A DNA stretch of 15,417 nucleotides from Chloroflexota bacterium (GTDB lineage Bacteria > Chloroflexota > Dehalococcoidia > GIF9 > AB-539-J10): NCBI GenBank assembly GCA_015222255.1, contig JADFUX010000001.1, positions 1 to 15,417 on the forward strand. Direction: 5' to 3'. The translations under genes were made by a program, and so were the position numbers. The notes beneath the pieces are model-generated. The model was not told the origin of the DNA. It did not search any database and worked only from the letters and a program-made list of their open reading frames with translations. Positions 1 to 9,205 of this stretch are shown here, piece after piece. Within the stretch, counting starts at the first letter, position 1. Each line of letters opens with the position of its first letter.

Positions 1-47
1 ATATAGCCACAGCCCCCTTTTGTACCTCAAGCTATTTCCCAGTGAAT

Positions 48-63
48 CCTAGCATACGCTAGG
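48..63. repeat. Short perfect hairpin downstream of the mutase operon
   Basis: CCTAGC and GCTAGG form a perfect 6-bp stem with an ATAC loop, starting 10 bases beyond the stop codon of the cobalamin-binding subunit. On the minus strand no T-run follows it, so it is not a convincing intrinsic terminator. It could be a processing or weak termination structure. The remaining bases 1-47 show no gene that can be supported. Confidence 0.35.
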
Positions 64-72
64 GCAAGAGTG

Positions 73-480
73 TTATCCCTTTTTCTTGGAGGCAACACCT
101 TGTTTTAGGCCAGATACGATTTCATCTCTAGTTGCTCCTTGCGTGAACACCCCATCAAATCCTTTTTCCTTCAATTCTATGATGTCCTTGGGTGCCATGA
201 CCCCCCCGATGAAAAATGCCGTGCGCTCTGTCAGCCCTTCGCGCTTGGCTACCTCAACTACTTCGCCGCCAAGAGTAAGATGGGCACCTCCCAAAGAACT
301 CACCCCGACGATGTCAGCATCTTCTTGTATGGCTGCCTTGATTATTTCCTCGGGAAGAGCGTTACCGATATAGACGACTTCCATACCAGCGTCCTTTAAT
401 TGATTTGCTACTGTGATAACTCCCCTATTATGAACATCCACGCCAAGTTTGCTCAATAATACCTTAGTTTTCTTTTCCAT
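73..480 (-). CDS. Cobalamin-binding subunit of a B12-dependent acyl-CoA mutase
   Basis: This 135-residue protein is a free-standing B12-binding domain, the small partner of the mutase large subunit encoded just upstream on the same strand. It holds adenosylcobalamin in the base-off/His-on mode. The expected motif is present: K11-x3-D15-x-H17-x2-G20, where H17 is the lower cobalt ligand and K11 and D15 complete the relay. S61-x-L63 and the glycine pair G92-G93 in IGGVMAPKD are also there. The length is typical for split small subunits. The reading frame opens six codons earlier at 498, but those codons contain GGGAGG, a good ribosome-binding site for the ATG at 480, so I chose 480. It lies 45 bases after the large-subunit stop and is probably co-transcribed with it. 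The basic C-terminus (SKKKG) is a minor feature. Function as a B12 domain is nearly certain; the substrate depends on the large subunit. Confidence 0.93.
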   Translation of the reverse strand: MEKKTKVLLSKLGVDVHNRGVITVANQLKDAGMEVVYIGNALPEEIIKAAIQEDADIVGVSSLGGAHLTLGGEVVEVAKREGLTERTAFFIGGVMAPKDIIELKEKGFDGVFTQGATRDEIVSGLKQGVASKKKG

Positions 481-525
481 CTGTTTCGAACCTCCCATTT
501 TGTGTATGTTCGAAGAGCGAGACTC

Positions 526-2283
526 TTACCAAAGCCCCGCTGGTCTCCACAGACCATAGGCCTGCTTGAATACCTTGAATAGCTCGCCTTCGGAGCAACC
601 TGCCCTGGCACACTCAACAGAATAGGGCACGATATTTTCCTTTCTTTTGCAAGCTTCTCCAAGCGCATTGAGAGCGCTACTTGCCTTTTCGTTGTCCCTC
701 TGCGCTCTTAATCTGGCTAATTTCGCCTTCTGCCTTTCCTCCACGCCCTCGGGATAGCGAAAGACATCTATTGGGGGTAGCTCAGCGGGAGATTTGTATA
801 TGTTATACCCCACAAGCTTTATGTCCCCTTGTTCAATCATCCTTTGCTCCCGATTGAAATGTTCAGCAATTCTCCTATGCAGCCAGCCCCTTTCTATAGC
901 CGCAACGTAACCACCCATCTTCTCAATTTCATCCACTTCATCCAGAATTCTTCTCTCATAGTCATCGGTCAGAGCCTCTACATAGAAGGAGCCTCCGAGC
1001 GGATCAACGACCTCGGTAACTCCTGTCTCTGCTTGAATAATCTGTTGAGTTCGCAGCGATACCAATGCCGCCTCCTCCGTGGGAACAGAATAGGCTTCAT
1101 CATATGAGTCGACATGCAGCGACTGAACCCCCGCGAATATTGCAGACAGGGCCTGAAAAGCTGCCCTAACGATGTTGTTCAAAGGCTCTTGCCTTTGTAG
1201 CGAAATGCCAGATGTCTGAACATGGCATCTCATCCACATGGACCTGGCGCTTTTGGCTTCAAACCTGTACTTCATTATCTTGTACCAGAGTCTGCGCACT
1301 GCTCTTATCCTGGCAACTTCCTCAAAGAAATCGCTGGCGGGTGACCAGAAGAACGCCAGCCTTTCCGCTATCCAATCAACATCGTGCCCTCTCCTTAGCA
1401 GGTCCTCAAGAGTCAGAATGGCGTTGGCTACAGCTACTGCTATCTCAGTAACGCCCGAAGTACCAAACTCGCGCAGGTTATAGCCATTATAGGTAATGAA
1501 ATTGAATCGAGGAACGCTTCCCCTGATAAACTCTATGTTGTCGCATTGTATCCTGAAGCAATCCCCAGGCGGTATGTATTCTGCCCCGCTACGAACCACC
1601 TCCTCCAGGGTTATGTCGTTCTGAACGCTGCCGCCTATCTTATCCCAGGAGAGGCCTCTGCGCTCGGCCATGACCAGATACATAGGGAACAGTATGGCGG
1701 TATTACTGGGATAGTGGGTCACTAGCGAAACCGTAACTTTGTCGATGGGAACATCCTTAAACAGCGCCTCCATGTCCCCTACAGAGTCAATGGTGGCACC
1801 GGACATCCCCACCTGACCTCTGGATATGGGATCATCGGAGTCATACATTTGAATCGTGGGAAGATCGAAAATTATGTTTACGCCTGTGGCACCGTGATCC
1901 AGCATGAATTTTATTCTCTCGTTGGTGTCCTCTGGACCTCCAAAGCCGGTGAGCTGACGCATGGTGAATTCCCGGCCCCGATACATATTGGCATGCACAC
2001 CTCTGGTGTAGGGCTCATTGGCCGAGAAGCCCAAATCTTGCATGTAGTCAAGGTCAGGCTTATCAAGCGGCGTATAAAGCATACCTCGAGGCACTTCAGA
2101 ACCAAGAATTGTATGGGGCGTGACATTCCAGTTTTTTCGGTCTTCCTCGCGAACCGCTGTGTTTTTCCACTGATCAAATTCCTGGCTCAGTTTCTTCAAG
2201 ACCTCGGGATTATATAAGGGAACCCGCTCGCTCCCGGCCAGCTTTTCCTCCAGGACCTGTTTAGTTGTCTTTTCCTGGCCCAT
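526..2283 (-). CDS. Large (catalytic) subunit of a methylmalonyl-CoA mutase-family acyl-CoA mutase
   Basis: This 585-residue protein is the TIM-barrel substrate-binding subunit of a split adenosylcobalamin-dependent mutase, which rearranges the carbon skeleton of a CoA thioester. It has no fused B12 domain; that is the next gene. Family segments are clear: RGVHANMYRGREFTMRQ (94-110), FDLPTIQMYDSDDP (139-152), QTSG (356-359), QSLHVDSYDEA (387-397) and DPLGGSFYVE (427-436). Aligned by eye to Propionibacterium MutB, the residues equivalent to Gln197 (Q221), Arg207 (R231) and Tyr243 (Y268) are kept. Tyr89 is replaced by L111 and His244 by N269. Tyr89 is the position that differs among mutases of different substrate (Tyr in methylmalonyl-CoA, Ile in 2-hydroxyisobutyryl-CoA mutase), so the label methylmalonyl-CoA mutase is unsafe. 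The frame opens at 2352, but ATG 2283 has AAAGGAGG ten bases upstream and lies downstream of the predicted promoter, so it is the better start. Confidence 0.93.
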   Translation of the reverse strand: MGQEKTTKQVLEEKLAGSERVPLYNPEVLKKLSQEFDQWKNTAVREEDRKNWNVTPHTILGSEVPRGMLYTPLDKPDLDYMQDLGFSANEPYTRGVHANMYRGREFTMRQLTGFGGPEDTNERIKFMLDHGATGVNIIFDLPTIQMYDSDDPISRGQVGMSGATIDSVGDMEALFKDVPIDKVTVSLVTHYPSNTAILFPMYLVMAERRGLSWDKIGGSVQNDITLEEVVRSGAEYIPPGDCFRIQCDNIEFIRGSVPRFNFITYNGYNLREFGTSGVTEIAVAVANAILTLEDLLRRGHDVDWIAERLAFFWSPASDFFEEVARIRAVRRLWYKIMKYRFEAKSARSMWMRCHVQTSGISLQRQEPLNNIVRAAFQALSAIFAGVQSLHVDSYDEAYSVPTEEAALVSLRTQQIIQAETGVTEVVDPLGGSFYVEALTDDYERRILDEVDEIEKMGGYVAAIERGWLHRRIAEHFNREQRMIEQGDIKLVGYNIYKSPAELPPIDVFRYPEGVEERQKAKLARLRAQRDNEKASSALNALGEACKRKENIVPYSVECARAGCSEGELFKVFKQAYGLWRPAGLW

Positions 2284-2323
2284 TCTGAAATTTCCTCCTT
2301 TCTTTGAATTAGAAATCTGGCGT

Positions 2324-2352
2324 ATTATAGCACTCGTTATCCGCACTAGCAA
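2324..2352 (-). promoter_or_regulatory. Sigma70-type promoter of the mutase operon
   Basis: Read on the minus strand, TTGCTA (2352-2347, 4/6 to TTGACA) is followed by exactly 17 bases and then TATAAT (2329-2324, 6/6). Transcription should begin near 2317, giving a leader of about 34 bases that contains the AAAGGAGG ribosome-binding site and the ATG at 2283. It overlaps the codons upstream of 2283, which argues against any earlier start. Confidence 0.72.
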
Positions 2353-2360
2353 AGTTGAGA

Positions 2361-2384
2361 GAATCGGCTCCCCCGGAGCCGTTC
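2361..2384. repeat. GC-rich inverted repeat between two divergent promoters
   Basis: CGGCTCC and GGAGCCG form a 7-bp stem around a CCC loop. GAA and TTC extend it by three more pairs past a single bulged T. It sits directly upstream of the mutase -35 box and about 70 bases upstream of the uvrA -35 box, between the two start regions. It could be an operator for either gene or the remnant of a terminator. No T-run adjoins either side. Confidence 0.45.
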
Positions 2385-2454
2385 AATTCTGACCTATCTC
2401 TCGTTTGCCTTCAACCCTGACTGAAGTGTCACCGTGCTAAGCGAGCCCGCTGGC

Positions 2455-2483
2455 TTGTGAGCAGCTATGACCAATGTTACAAT
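2455..2483 (+). promoter_or_regulatory. Sigma70-type promoter of uvrA with almost no leader
   Basis: TTGTGA (2455-2460, 4/6) is followed by 17 bases and TACAAT (2478-2483, 5/6). The expected transcription start is near 2489-2491, only a few bases before the chosen uvrA ATG at 2493. The mRNA would then be leaderless or nearly so, which agrees with the lack of a clear Shine-Dalgarno site there. The in-frame GTG at 2457 lies inside the -35 box and is therefore unlikely as a start. No LexA-type site was recognised. Confidence 0.55.
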
Positions 2484-2492
2484 AAATCGAGA

Positions 2493-5354
2493 ATGTCTTC
2501 AACTGCCATAGTTGTCAAGGGGGCGAGGGAACACAACCTTAAGAACATTGATGTTGTCATTCCCAGGAATAAGCTGGTGGTCATCACGGGAGTCTCGGGT
2601 TCAGGTAAAAGCTCCCTGGCCTTCGATACCATATATGCTGAAGGTCAGCGCAGATATGTGGAATCCCTTTCCGCCTATGCCCGCCAGTTCTTGGGGCGAA
2701 TGGAAAAGCCTGATGTTGATTATATTGAAGGACTTAGCCCTGCTATCTCCATTGACCAGAAGGGGTCATCTCATAACCCGCGTTCCACGGTAGGCACAGT
2801 CACCGAGATATACGATTACTTGCGTCTTCTGTTTGCTCGCGTCGGACAGCCGCACTGTCCTAAATGTGGACGTGAGATTCGCCGTCAGACAGTGCAGCAA
2901 ATCGTAGATGCCGTTCAGGGGATACCTGAGGGAAGTCGAATTATGATCCTGGCGCCGCTGGTTAGAGATCGCAAAGGCGAGCATCAAAGGATATTTCAGG
3001 ATCTGCAAAAAACAGGATTCGTCAGGGTTCGGGTTGATGGGCAAATTCATGAGCTATACGAGGAATTTGAGCTAGACAAGAATAAGAAGCATACCATAGA
3101 GGCAGTGATTGACCGACTAGAGATAGCCAAAGACGAAAACACCGGTAGGCTTGCGGACTCCACTGAGACAGCCTTGAAATTAGGCTCAGGTGTAGTGCTC
3201 ATCTCCATCTTTGGTGGGGAGGAATTGCTTTTCTCAGAGCATTTTGCCTGTGTTTACTGTGGCATTAGCTTGGGGGAATTTGCCCCAAGAACATTCAGCT
3301 TCAATAGCCCTCATGGCGCTTGCCCCGCCTGCACGGGGCTTGGCTGCAAGCTGGAAATTGACCCCGGTTTGGTTATCCCGGATAAGGAACTGAGCTTGGC
3401 TGAGGGAGCTATTCAACCCTGGGCAAGAAATGGCACGGTAAGCACCTGGTATAGTAGCATCCTTGAATTCTTGGCCCAGCGTCGTGGCTTTTCCCTATCC
3501 ACACCAGTTAAGAACCTTACTCCAGGACAACTACATCTGATTCTTTATGGAAACGGTGGGGAGGCCATTCCGGTTACATATGAAGACCGCTATGGCATGA
3601 GCCGCCGATATTACACAAACTTTGAAGGCATAATACCACACTTGGAACGCCGCTATCGAGAAACGGATTCCGATGCTGTTCGCACCGACATTGAGCGATA
3701 TATGTCATCCCACCCCTGTCCTGTATGTCAGGGAAAGAGGCTGAAACCGGAATCTCTAGCCGTCACCGTCGTGGGCAAGAATATCATGGAAGTCACCGCC
3801 TTATCCGTGACGGAAGCTTTGAATTGGGCCGAGGGGCTGAGCTACCAAATCAGCCCCCGTGAGCTTACCATAGCTCATCAGATTATCAAAGAAATCCATG
3901 CTCGTCTGGGCTTTCTTAGGGAGATAGGTTTGAGCTACTTAACTCTAGATCGTCCTTCGGCTACCCTGAGTGGTGGTGAGGCACAGAGGATTCATTTAGC
4001 TACTCAAATTGGCAGTGGGCTCACCGGTGTTCTCTATATTTGCGATGAGCCTACGGTGGGATTACATCCGGCTGATGGCTTCCGCCTCATAACGACGCTG
4101 AAGCGCCTCAGGGATTTGGATAACACTGTGATAATTGTGGAGCATGATGAAGCCATGATGAGAGCTGCCGACCATATCGTTGATCTGGGTCCTGGGGCTG
4201 GCAAATGGGGAGGAGAAGTTGTAGCCACAGGGACACTGGAAGACATAATGATTTGCCCTCAGTCAATAACTGGACAATATCTAAGTCGAGTGCGGCAAAT
4301 TCCCGTGCCATCCGAACGCCGCTGTGGCTCGGGTAAAGAGCTCATAATCAAAGGCGCCAGGGAGAACAACTTGAAGAATATTGACGTCCATATCCCTATA
4401 GGGAAGTTCGTCTGTGTCACTGGCGTTTCCGGAAGTGGAAAAAGCTCTCTAACTAACGAAGTACTGTATAAGAACCTGGCGAGGCTTTTCTATCGGTCTC
4501 GAGAGAGGCCGGGCAAGTGCGAGGGGATTATTGGCACTGAGCATATCGATAAGGTCGTTAATATCGACCAGTCGCCGATTGGCCGTACTCCGCGAAGTAA
4601 CCCAGCTACTTATACGGGAACCTTCACTCCCATTAGGGAGCTTTTTGCTGCTGTTCCTGAAGCTAGGATGCGTGGCTACTCTCCGGGGCGCTTTTCCTTC
4701 AATGTGAAGGGAGGCCGGTGTGAAGCCTGTCAAGGAGCAGGCTATGTTCAAATTGAGATGCAATTCCTGCCTGACGTCACGGTCCCTTGCGAGGTATGCA
4801 AGGCGAAAAGGTACAACCGAGAAGCGTTGGAGATCTGCTTCAAAGGGAAGAATATCGCTGAGATGCTCGACATGACCGTGGACGAAGCTTTGGCTTTCTT
4901 TGAACACTTTCCTAGAATCAGGACCAAACTGGAGACGCTGCGAGATGTTGGTTTAGGGTACATTTGCCTGGGGCAGCCGGCGCCTACTCTTTCCGGAGGC
5001 GAAGCACAGCGAGTGAAATTGGCTACGGAGCTATCCCGCCGCTCTACAGGCAAGACGCTATATATGCTTGATGAGCCAACCACAGGTCTCTCCTTTCCTG
5101 ATATTGCTTGCCTTTTGCAGGTGCTACAGAGGTTGGTGGATTACGGAAACACGGTAATTGTCATTGAACACCACCTCGATGTAATCAAAAACGCTGATTG
5201 GGTTATTGACCTTGGTCCCGGAGCTGGTGACGAAGGTGGCTATATTATAGCCACTGGGACACCTGAAGAAGCGGCATGGAGGGAGAATTCTATCACTGGA
5301 CAATACCTGCGTGGGATATTGGGAAATACGAGAGAACATGCTTGTAAGGCGTAG
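2493..5354 (+). CDS. uvrA: Excinuclease ABC subunit A (UvrA)
   Basis: UvrA is the damage-recognition ATPase of nucleotide excision repair; as a dimer it loads UvrB onto lesions. At 953 residues from the ATG it is full length. The first ABC half has Walker A GVSGSGKS (33-40), signature LSGGEAQRI (492-500) and Walker B/D-loop [14 protein letters not shown] (515-528). The second has GVSGSGKS (644-651), LSGGEAQRV (833-841) and [14 protein letters not shown] (857-870). Zinc modules are complete: C253, C256, C277, C280 and C743, C746, C766, C769; CPKC (122-125) is also present. In the second D-loop the usual GLHF reads GLSF, with Ser at 867. I chose ATG 2493 over the upstream GTG at 2457 because [18 protein letters not shown] matches the usual UvrA N-terminus and because of the promoter position. 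It heads a tight plus-strand run, with the HD gene starting two bases after its stop. Identification is certain. Confidence 0.97.
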   Translation: MSSTAIVVKGAREHNLKNIDVVIPRNKLVVITGVSGSGKSSLAFDTIYAEGQRRYVESLSAYARQFLGRMEKPDVDYIEGLSPAISIDQKGSSHNPRSTVGTVTEIYDYLRLLFARVGQPHCPKCGREIRRQTVQQIVDAVQGIPEGSRIMILAPLVRDRKGEHQRIFQDLQKTGFVRVRVDGQIHELYEEFELDKNKKHTIEAVIDRLEIAKDENTGRLADSTETALKLGSGVVLISIFGGEELLFSEHFACVYCGISLGEFAPRTFSFNSPHGACPACTGLGCKLEIDPGLVIPDKELSLAEGAIQPWARNGTVSTWYSSILEFLAQRRGFSLSTPVKNLTPGQLHLILYGNGGEAIPVTYEDRYGMSRRYYTNFEGIIPHLERRYRETDSDAVRTDIERYMSSHPCPVCQGKRLKPESLAVTVVGKNIMEVTALSVTEALNWAEGLSYQISPRELTIAHQIIKEIHARLGFLREIGLSYLTLDRPSATLSGGEAQRIHLATQIGSGLTGVLYICDEPTVGLHPADGFRLITTLKRLRDLDNTVIIVEHDEAMMRAADHIVDLGPGAGKWGGEVVATGTLEDIMICPQSITGQYLSRVRQIPVPSERRCGSGKELIIKGARENNLKNIDVHIPIGKFVCVTGVSGSGKSSLTNEVLYKNLARLFYRSRERPGKCEGIIGTEHIDKVVNIDQSPIGRTPRSNPATYTGTFTPIRELFAAVPEARMRGYSPGRFSFNVKGGRCEACQGAGYVQIEMQFLPDVTVPCEVCKAKRYNREALEICFKGKNIAEMLDMTVDEALAFFEHFPRIRTKLETLRDVGLGYICLGQPAPTLSGGEAQRVKLATELSRRSTGKTLYMLDEPTTGLSFPDIACLLQVLQRLVDYGNTVIVIEHHLDVIKNADWVIDLGPGAGDEGGYIIATGTPEEAAWRENSITGQYLRGILGNTREHACKA

Positions 5355-5356
5355 AA

Positions 5357-5902
5357 ATGGATAGAGAAGAAGTCCTCAACTCCATTCAAGCCAATGTTCA
5401 GGATCAGAACGCGGTGAAGCATATGTTGGCTACGGAGGCAGTTATGCGCGCCCTAGCCAAAAGGCTAGGGGAAGACGAAGAGGAATGGGGACTCACTGGG
5501 CTCGTTCATGACATAGATGTGGAGCTGGTTGAGGATGACCCCCATAGTCACAGTAAGCTGGGAGCTGACATAGCACGAGAGCTTGGAGCTACGGAGGAAA
5601 TGGCTCACGCCATTCTGTGTCACAATCAAGCTCATGGCATTCCTCGAGAAACAAGATTGGACAAGGCGCTTTTTTGTGCCGATGCCCTGAGTGCGGACAT
5701 TACTGATGCCTTGGTTGGTACTGATAGGCCCAAAGGATGGACCACCAAATCGGTTACGAAGCGCTTTCGCGGGAAAGGATTCATGGCAGGAGTCAACCGG
5801 GAGCAAGTGGCTCAATGCCGGGAACTTGGACTTGAGCTCGAGGAATTCGTCTCCTTAGGACTTGAGGCGATAAAAGGCATTGCTGCGAACTGGGGTTCAT
5901 AG
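5357..5902 (+). CDS. HD-superfamily hydrolase (COG2316-like)
   Basis: This 181-residue single-domain protein belongs to the HD metal-dependent phosphohydrolases and most resembles the group described as predicted HD-superfamily hydrolase (COG2316). The metal-ligand pattern is visible: H22 in KHML, the H51-D52 doublet in LVHDID, H89 in LCHN and D109 in CADAL. The conserved C-terminal segment GFMAGVNREQV (141-151) is also typical. The family fold hydrolyses phosphate esters or nucleotides, but the substrate of this group is unknown and nothing here reveals it. No GGDEF, PAS or membrane segment is present. The ATG lies two bases after the uvrA stop with AAGG just upstream, so it is almost certainly co-transcribed and perhaps translationally coupled with uvrA. 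That hints at a nucleotide or DNA-repair link, which is inference only. Confidence 0.9.
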   Translation: MDREEVLNSIQANVQDQNAVKHMLATEAVMRALAKRLGEDEEEWGLTGLVHDIDVELVEDDPHSHSKLGADIARELGATEEMAHAILCHNQAHGIPRETRLDKALFCADALSADITDALVGTDRPKGWTTKSVTKRFRGKGFMAGVNREQVAQCRELGLELEEFVSLGLEAIKGIAANWGS

Positions 5903-5942
5903 CACGTCTGGCTCAGTATAGCCGCGGCATCACTTCGCAGGC

Positions 5943-5974
5943 TTGACATCCCTTATGAGACTTGTCACTATAAC
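5943..5974 (+). promoter_or_regulatory. Possible internal promoter ahead of the TPR-gyrA pair
   Basis: A perfect TTGACA (5943-5948) is followed by TATAAC (5969-5974, 5/6). The spacer is 20 bases, longer than the preferred 16-18, so the match is uncertain. It lies in the 94-base gap between the HD gene and the chosen TPR start and would let gyrA be expressed separately from uvrA. The same TTG is the first in-frame start codon of the TPR frame, so the two readings compete. Confidence 0.3.
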
Positions 5975-5996
5975 TCTGAGGAAGACCCTTCAAATT

Positions 5997-6782
5997 ATGG
6001 AGATGCTTCATCAAGGGGAACAGAGTAGAGTAAGGGCAAAGTTAAGCGACGAAGCTATAGCCTTGGCCATGGAAAGTCGCTGGCAAGAAGCAGTGGCGGT
6101 TAATACAAATATAATCGAGAGATTCCCTACGGATGTTGAAGCGCATAACCGTCTTGGCAGAGCTTTGACAGAGCTAGGGGAGTTTGCGCGGGCTAGGGAA
6201 GCGTATGCGACGGCAGTGGAGCTTGCCCCTAACAATGCTATCGCTAAGAAGAATCTTGCTCGTTTAGCTACCTTGTCTGAGACCAAGGCGATGCCAGTTA
6301 GTGAGCATCGCAGGATAGCCCTTGAGCTTTTTTTGACCGAGATAGGGGAGGGTGGCATAGTTAAGCTCTCTCATCCAGCTCCTTGGGGTGTGCTAGCCAG
6401 GATAGCTGTTGGAGATCAAGTGCAGTTGAGGGTAAAGGGTCAAAGGTTAATTGTAGAGGATATACGGGGAGAGTATTTGGGCGAGATAGAGCCGGAATAC
6501 GAGGCCCGCCTCATCAAGTCAATAATGAATGGAAGCAAATATACTGCGGCTATCCTCAATCTGGAAGAAAACGAAATAAAAGTCATCATTAAGAAGCTCT
6601 ATCAACACCCAGACGAAGCAAGACATCCAATTTTCCGCGCTAAGACAGGTAAGGATTTTCACCCCTATAACCGAGACAGCCTTCTTAGGCCCTACTTCGC
6701 CTGGGAGGAAGCCCCTGAAGAGGAGGAAGAAACCTTAGCAGAAGGCTCCCCTATCGTTCAAGATACTTCAGAGGAGGAATAG
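5997..6782 (+). CDS. TPR-domain protein with a beta-rich C-terminal domain, coupled to gyrA
   Basis: No named function is recognised for this 261-residue protein. Residues 14-81 form about two tetratricopeptide repeats ([17 protein letters not shown], then [20 protein letters not shown]), a helical protein-binding module. Residues about 104-215 look like a compact alpha/beta domain: a short beta-rich stretch ([21 protein letters not shown], 138-158), [16 protein letters not shown], a G-S-K-Y turn and [12 protein letters not shown]. This layout faintly recalls HIRAN-type nucleic-acid-binding domains, which I cannot confirm. The tail (237-261) is very acidic. There is no signal peptide or membrane span, so it should be cytoplasmic. 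Its stop TAG shares a base with the gyrA GTG, so the two are translationally coupled. The start is uncertain: TTG 5943, ATG 5955 and ATG 5997 are in frame; I prefer 5997, where GAGGA lies 14 bases upstream. Confidence 0.85.
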   Translation: MEMLHQGEQSRVRAKLSDEAIALAMESRWQEAVAVNTNIIERFPTDVEAHNRLGRALTELGEFARAREAYATAVELAPNNAIAKKNLARLATLSETKAMPVSEHRRIALELFLTEIGEGGIVKLSHPAPWGVLARIAVGDQVQLRVKGQRLIVEDIRGEYLGEIEPEYEARLIKSIMNGSKYTAAILNLEENEIKVIIKKLYQHPDEARHPIFRAKTGKDFHPYNRDSLLRPYFAWEEAPEEEEETLAEGSPIVQDTSEEE

Positions 6783-9205
6783 TGGAAACTGGCACAGTAA
6801 AGCTCGTGGCTATTGAAGATGAGATGAAGAGTTCCTACTTGGACTATGCTATGAGTGTCATTGTCTCGCGGGCTTTGCCTGATGTGCGTGACGGCCTAAA
6901 GCCAGTGCAGAGACGCATTCTGTATGCTATGGATGGGATAGGCCTACGGCATAATAGCCCATCAAAGAAAAGTGCCCGAATAGTGGGTGAGGTTCTGGGG
7001 AAATACCATCCCCATGGGGATGCTTCCGTATACGATGCTATGGTGCGTATGGCACAAGATTTTTCCCTGAGATATGTCTTGGTTAATGGCCAAGGCAACT
7101 TTGGTAGTGTTGATAATGACCCACCGGCGGCAATGAGGTACACCGAAGCTAGACTCACGGAAGTTGCCCAGGAAATGCTAGCTGACATAGAGAAAGATAC
7201 CGTGGACTTGGTTCCCAATTTCGACGATTCTCTGAAAGAGCCCTCTGTATTGCCAGCCAGGCTGCCCAACCTATTGGTCAATGGGGCCTCGGGCATAGCT
7301 GTAGGCATGGCAACCAATATCCCGCCTCAGAACCTGGGTGAGATATGTGATGCCCTTGATTATCTAATCGATAACCCACAGTGTACAGCGGATGAGCTAA
7401 TGTGTTTTGTCAAAGGACCGGATTTCCCCACCGGAGGCGTGATTCTGGGTGAGCAAGGTATTAGAAATGCCTACGCTACGGGGGAAGGGAAAGTCATAGT
7501 TCGAGCCAAAGCAACCGAAGTGACTTCGAAGGGAGGTGGGAGGCAAATAGTTGTCACTGAGCTTCCGTATCAAGTAAACAAGGCGGCTTTGGTGGAGCGG
7601 ATAGCCGCACTGGTCAAGGGTAGGAAAATTGAAGGGATAGCCGAAGTGCGTGACGAATCGGATAGGGAAGGCATGCGACTTGTCATTGAACTCAAGAAGG
7701 AATCACAGACTCGTCAGGTGCTTAACAATCTCTATAAGAACACCTCGATGCAATCCGCCTTTTTCATTAATATGGTTGCTCTAGTTGATGGTCAGCCAAA
7801 ACTGATTGACCTTAAGGAAGCCTTAGCCTGCTACATTGATTTTCGTCGCGAGGTTGTCACCAGGCGTTGCAGGTTCGAGCTTCAGAAAGCTAGAGAGAGG
7901 GCGCATATCCTGGAAGGGTTTAGGATTGCCCTTGCTAGGTTAGAGCGAGTGATTAACATAATCCGACAGTCTGAGACAGTCGACTCTGCCCGCGCTGAAT
8001 TGCAAGCAGCTTTTGATTTATCATACATTCAGGCTCAGGCTGTACTTGACATGCCCCTTCGCAGGCTGGCGCATCTAGAACAGCAGAAGATAACCGAGGA
8101 ATATGCTGATCTATCAAGGAACATTTTGTATCTAGAGGATGTGCTGGCAAATCCAGAAAAGCTGTTGTCTCTTATTAAACACGAGATCGTCGAATTGAAA
8201 TCCAAGTATGGTGATGCTCGACGCACTCGAATCTGCGAGGAGGAAATCGCAGAATTCCGTAGAGAGGACCTTGTTTCTCACCAGCAGATGGTAGTTACCT
8301 TGAGCGACCAAGGGTTCATAAAAAGGATTCCTGCTACTACTTACCGCCTGCAGCACCGTGGGGGGAAAGGCGTCATGGGAATGGCTATGCGGGAGAGCGA
8401 TTTTGTAAGTCACCTCGTGGTGGCAGACACACACGACAATTTGCTTTTCTTCACTAAGCGAGGGAAGGTTTATCGCCTGAAATGCTACCAGATACCTGAG
8501 GGTACATCTCGCACCACTAAAGGCACAGCGCTGGTTAACATGCTCCCTATCGACCTTAAAGACGAAGTGACTGATCTATCGGTGATAACAGATTTTCCCT
8601 CCGATATGTTCTTGGTAATGTCTACCAGAAGAGGGCAAATAAAAAAGACCCGTCTAGATGAGTTTTCCTCGATAAGAAGAAGTGGTCTTATTGCTTTCAG
8701 ACTCACTAATCAAGATGAGTTGGTGGCAGCAAGCGTGGTTGCCGATTCGGACGACATCATTTTGGTAAGCCAAAGCGGGCAGGCGGTCAGATTTAGGGTT
8801 GGGAGCTTAAGAATTGCGTCTCGAGCCAGTGGTGGAGTTCGAGCCATTCGTTTGAGGAATGACCAAATAATCAGCATGAGCACTGTCTTTCCGGATGCTC
8901 ATCTGCTTACAGTGACTCAAAACGGCTTCGGCAAGTCGACACCCATAAGAAACTACGCGATCCACAAGCGTGGCGGCAAAGGAATACAGGCTCATAAACT
9001 CAACGAGAAAACAGGCAAGATCGCTGCATGCAAACTCATTTCACCCAACGGGCATTTATTGATGGTATCAACTGGAGGCAACATAGTGTGTATTCCGATG
9101 GAACAAGTGCCAATCCACCGTAGGAATAGTCGGGGAGCACGCTTAATGTCATTAGCTGAACGAGATAGCATACTTTCCATCGCCACCCTAAATCAGCTTG
9201 TCTAG
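6782..9205 (+). CDS. gyrA: DNA gyrase subunit A
   Basis: GyrA cuts and rejoins DNA in the A2B2 gyrase complex, which introduces negative supercoils. The 807-residue product is full length. The breakage-reunion domain carries the active-site R119-Y120 in [10 protein letters not shown]. The quinolone-resistance region reads [10 protein letters not shown] (76-85), with Ala at the Escherichia coli Ser83 position and Asp kept at the Asp87 position. The C-terminal pinwheel has the GyrA box QHRGGKG (524-530) and a second RGGKG motif near 730-734, which mark gyrase rather than topoisomerase IV ParC. There is no acidic tail. The start is GTG, overlapping the preceding TAG by one base, with AGAGGAGG just upstream, so translation is coupled to the TPR protein. 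gyrB is not in the window. No clear terminator follows. Confidence 0.97.
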   Translation: METGTVKLVAIEDEMKSSYLDYAMSVIVSRALPDVRDGLKPVQRRILYAMDGIGLRHNSPSKKSARIVGEVLGKYHPHGDASVYDAMVRMAQDFSLRYVLVNGQGNFGSVDNDPPAAMRYTEARLTEVAQEMLADIEKDTVDLVPNFDDSLKEPSVLPARLPNLLVNGASGIAVGMATNIPPQNLGEICDALDYLIDNPQCTADELMCFVKGPDFPTGGVILGEQGIRNAYATGEGKVIVRAKATEVTSKGGGRQIVVTELPYQVNKAALVERIAALVKGRKIEGIAEVRDESDREGMRLVIELKKESQTRQVLNNLYKNTSMQSAFFINMVALVDGQPKLIDLKEALACYIDFRREVVTRRCRFELQKARERAHILEGFRIALARLERVINIIRQSETVDSARAELQAAFDLSYIQAQAVLDMPLRRLAHLEQQKITEEYADLSRNILYLEDVLANPEKLLSLIKHEIVELKSKYGDARRTRICEEEIAEFRREDLVSHQQMVVTLSDQGFIKRIPATTYRLQHRGGKGVMGMAMRESDFVSHLVVADTHDNLLFFTKRGKVYRLKCYQIPEGTSRTTKGTALVNMLPIDLKDEVTDLSVITDFPSDMFLVMSTRRGQIKKTRLDEFSSIRRSGLIAFRLTNQDELVAASVVADSDDIILVSQSGQAVRFRVGSLRIASRASGGVRAIRLRNDQIISMSTVFPDAHLLTVTQNGFGKSTPIRNYAIHKRGGKGIQAHKLNEKTGKIAACKLISPNGHLLMVSTGGNIVCIPMEQVPIHRRNSRGARLMSLAERDSILSIATLNQLV

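Noticed and set aside
1..72. A possible downstream gene of the mutase operon, such as an epimerase or chaperone GTPase
   Set aside because: Only 72 bases remain. Short frames with weak starts are present, and no family sequence can be recognised.
6844..7317. A 157-codon ORF antisense to gyrA (and similarly 4449-4907 antisense to uvrA)
   Set aside because: These are mirror frames of conserved coding sequence; their translations are Ser/Arg-rich and resemble nothing known.
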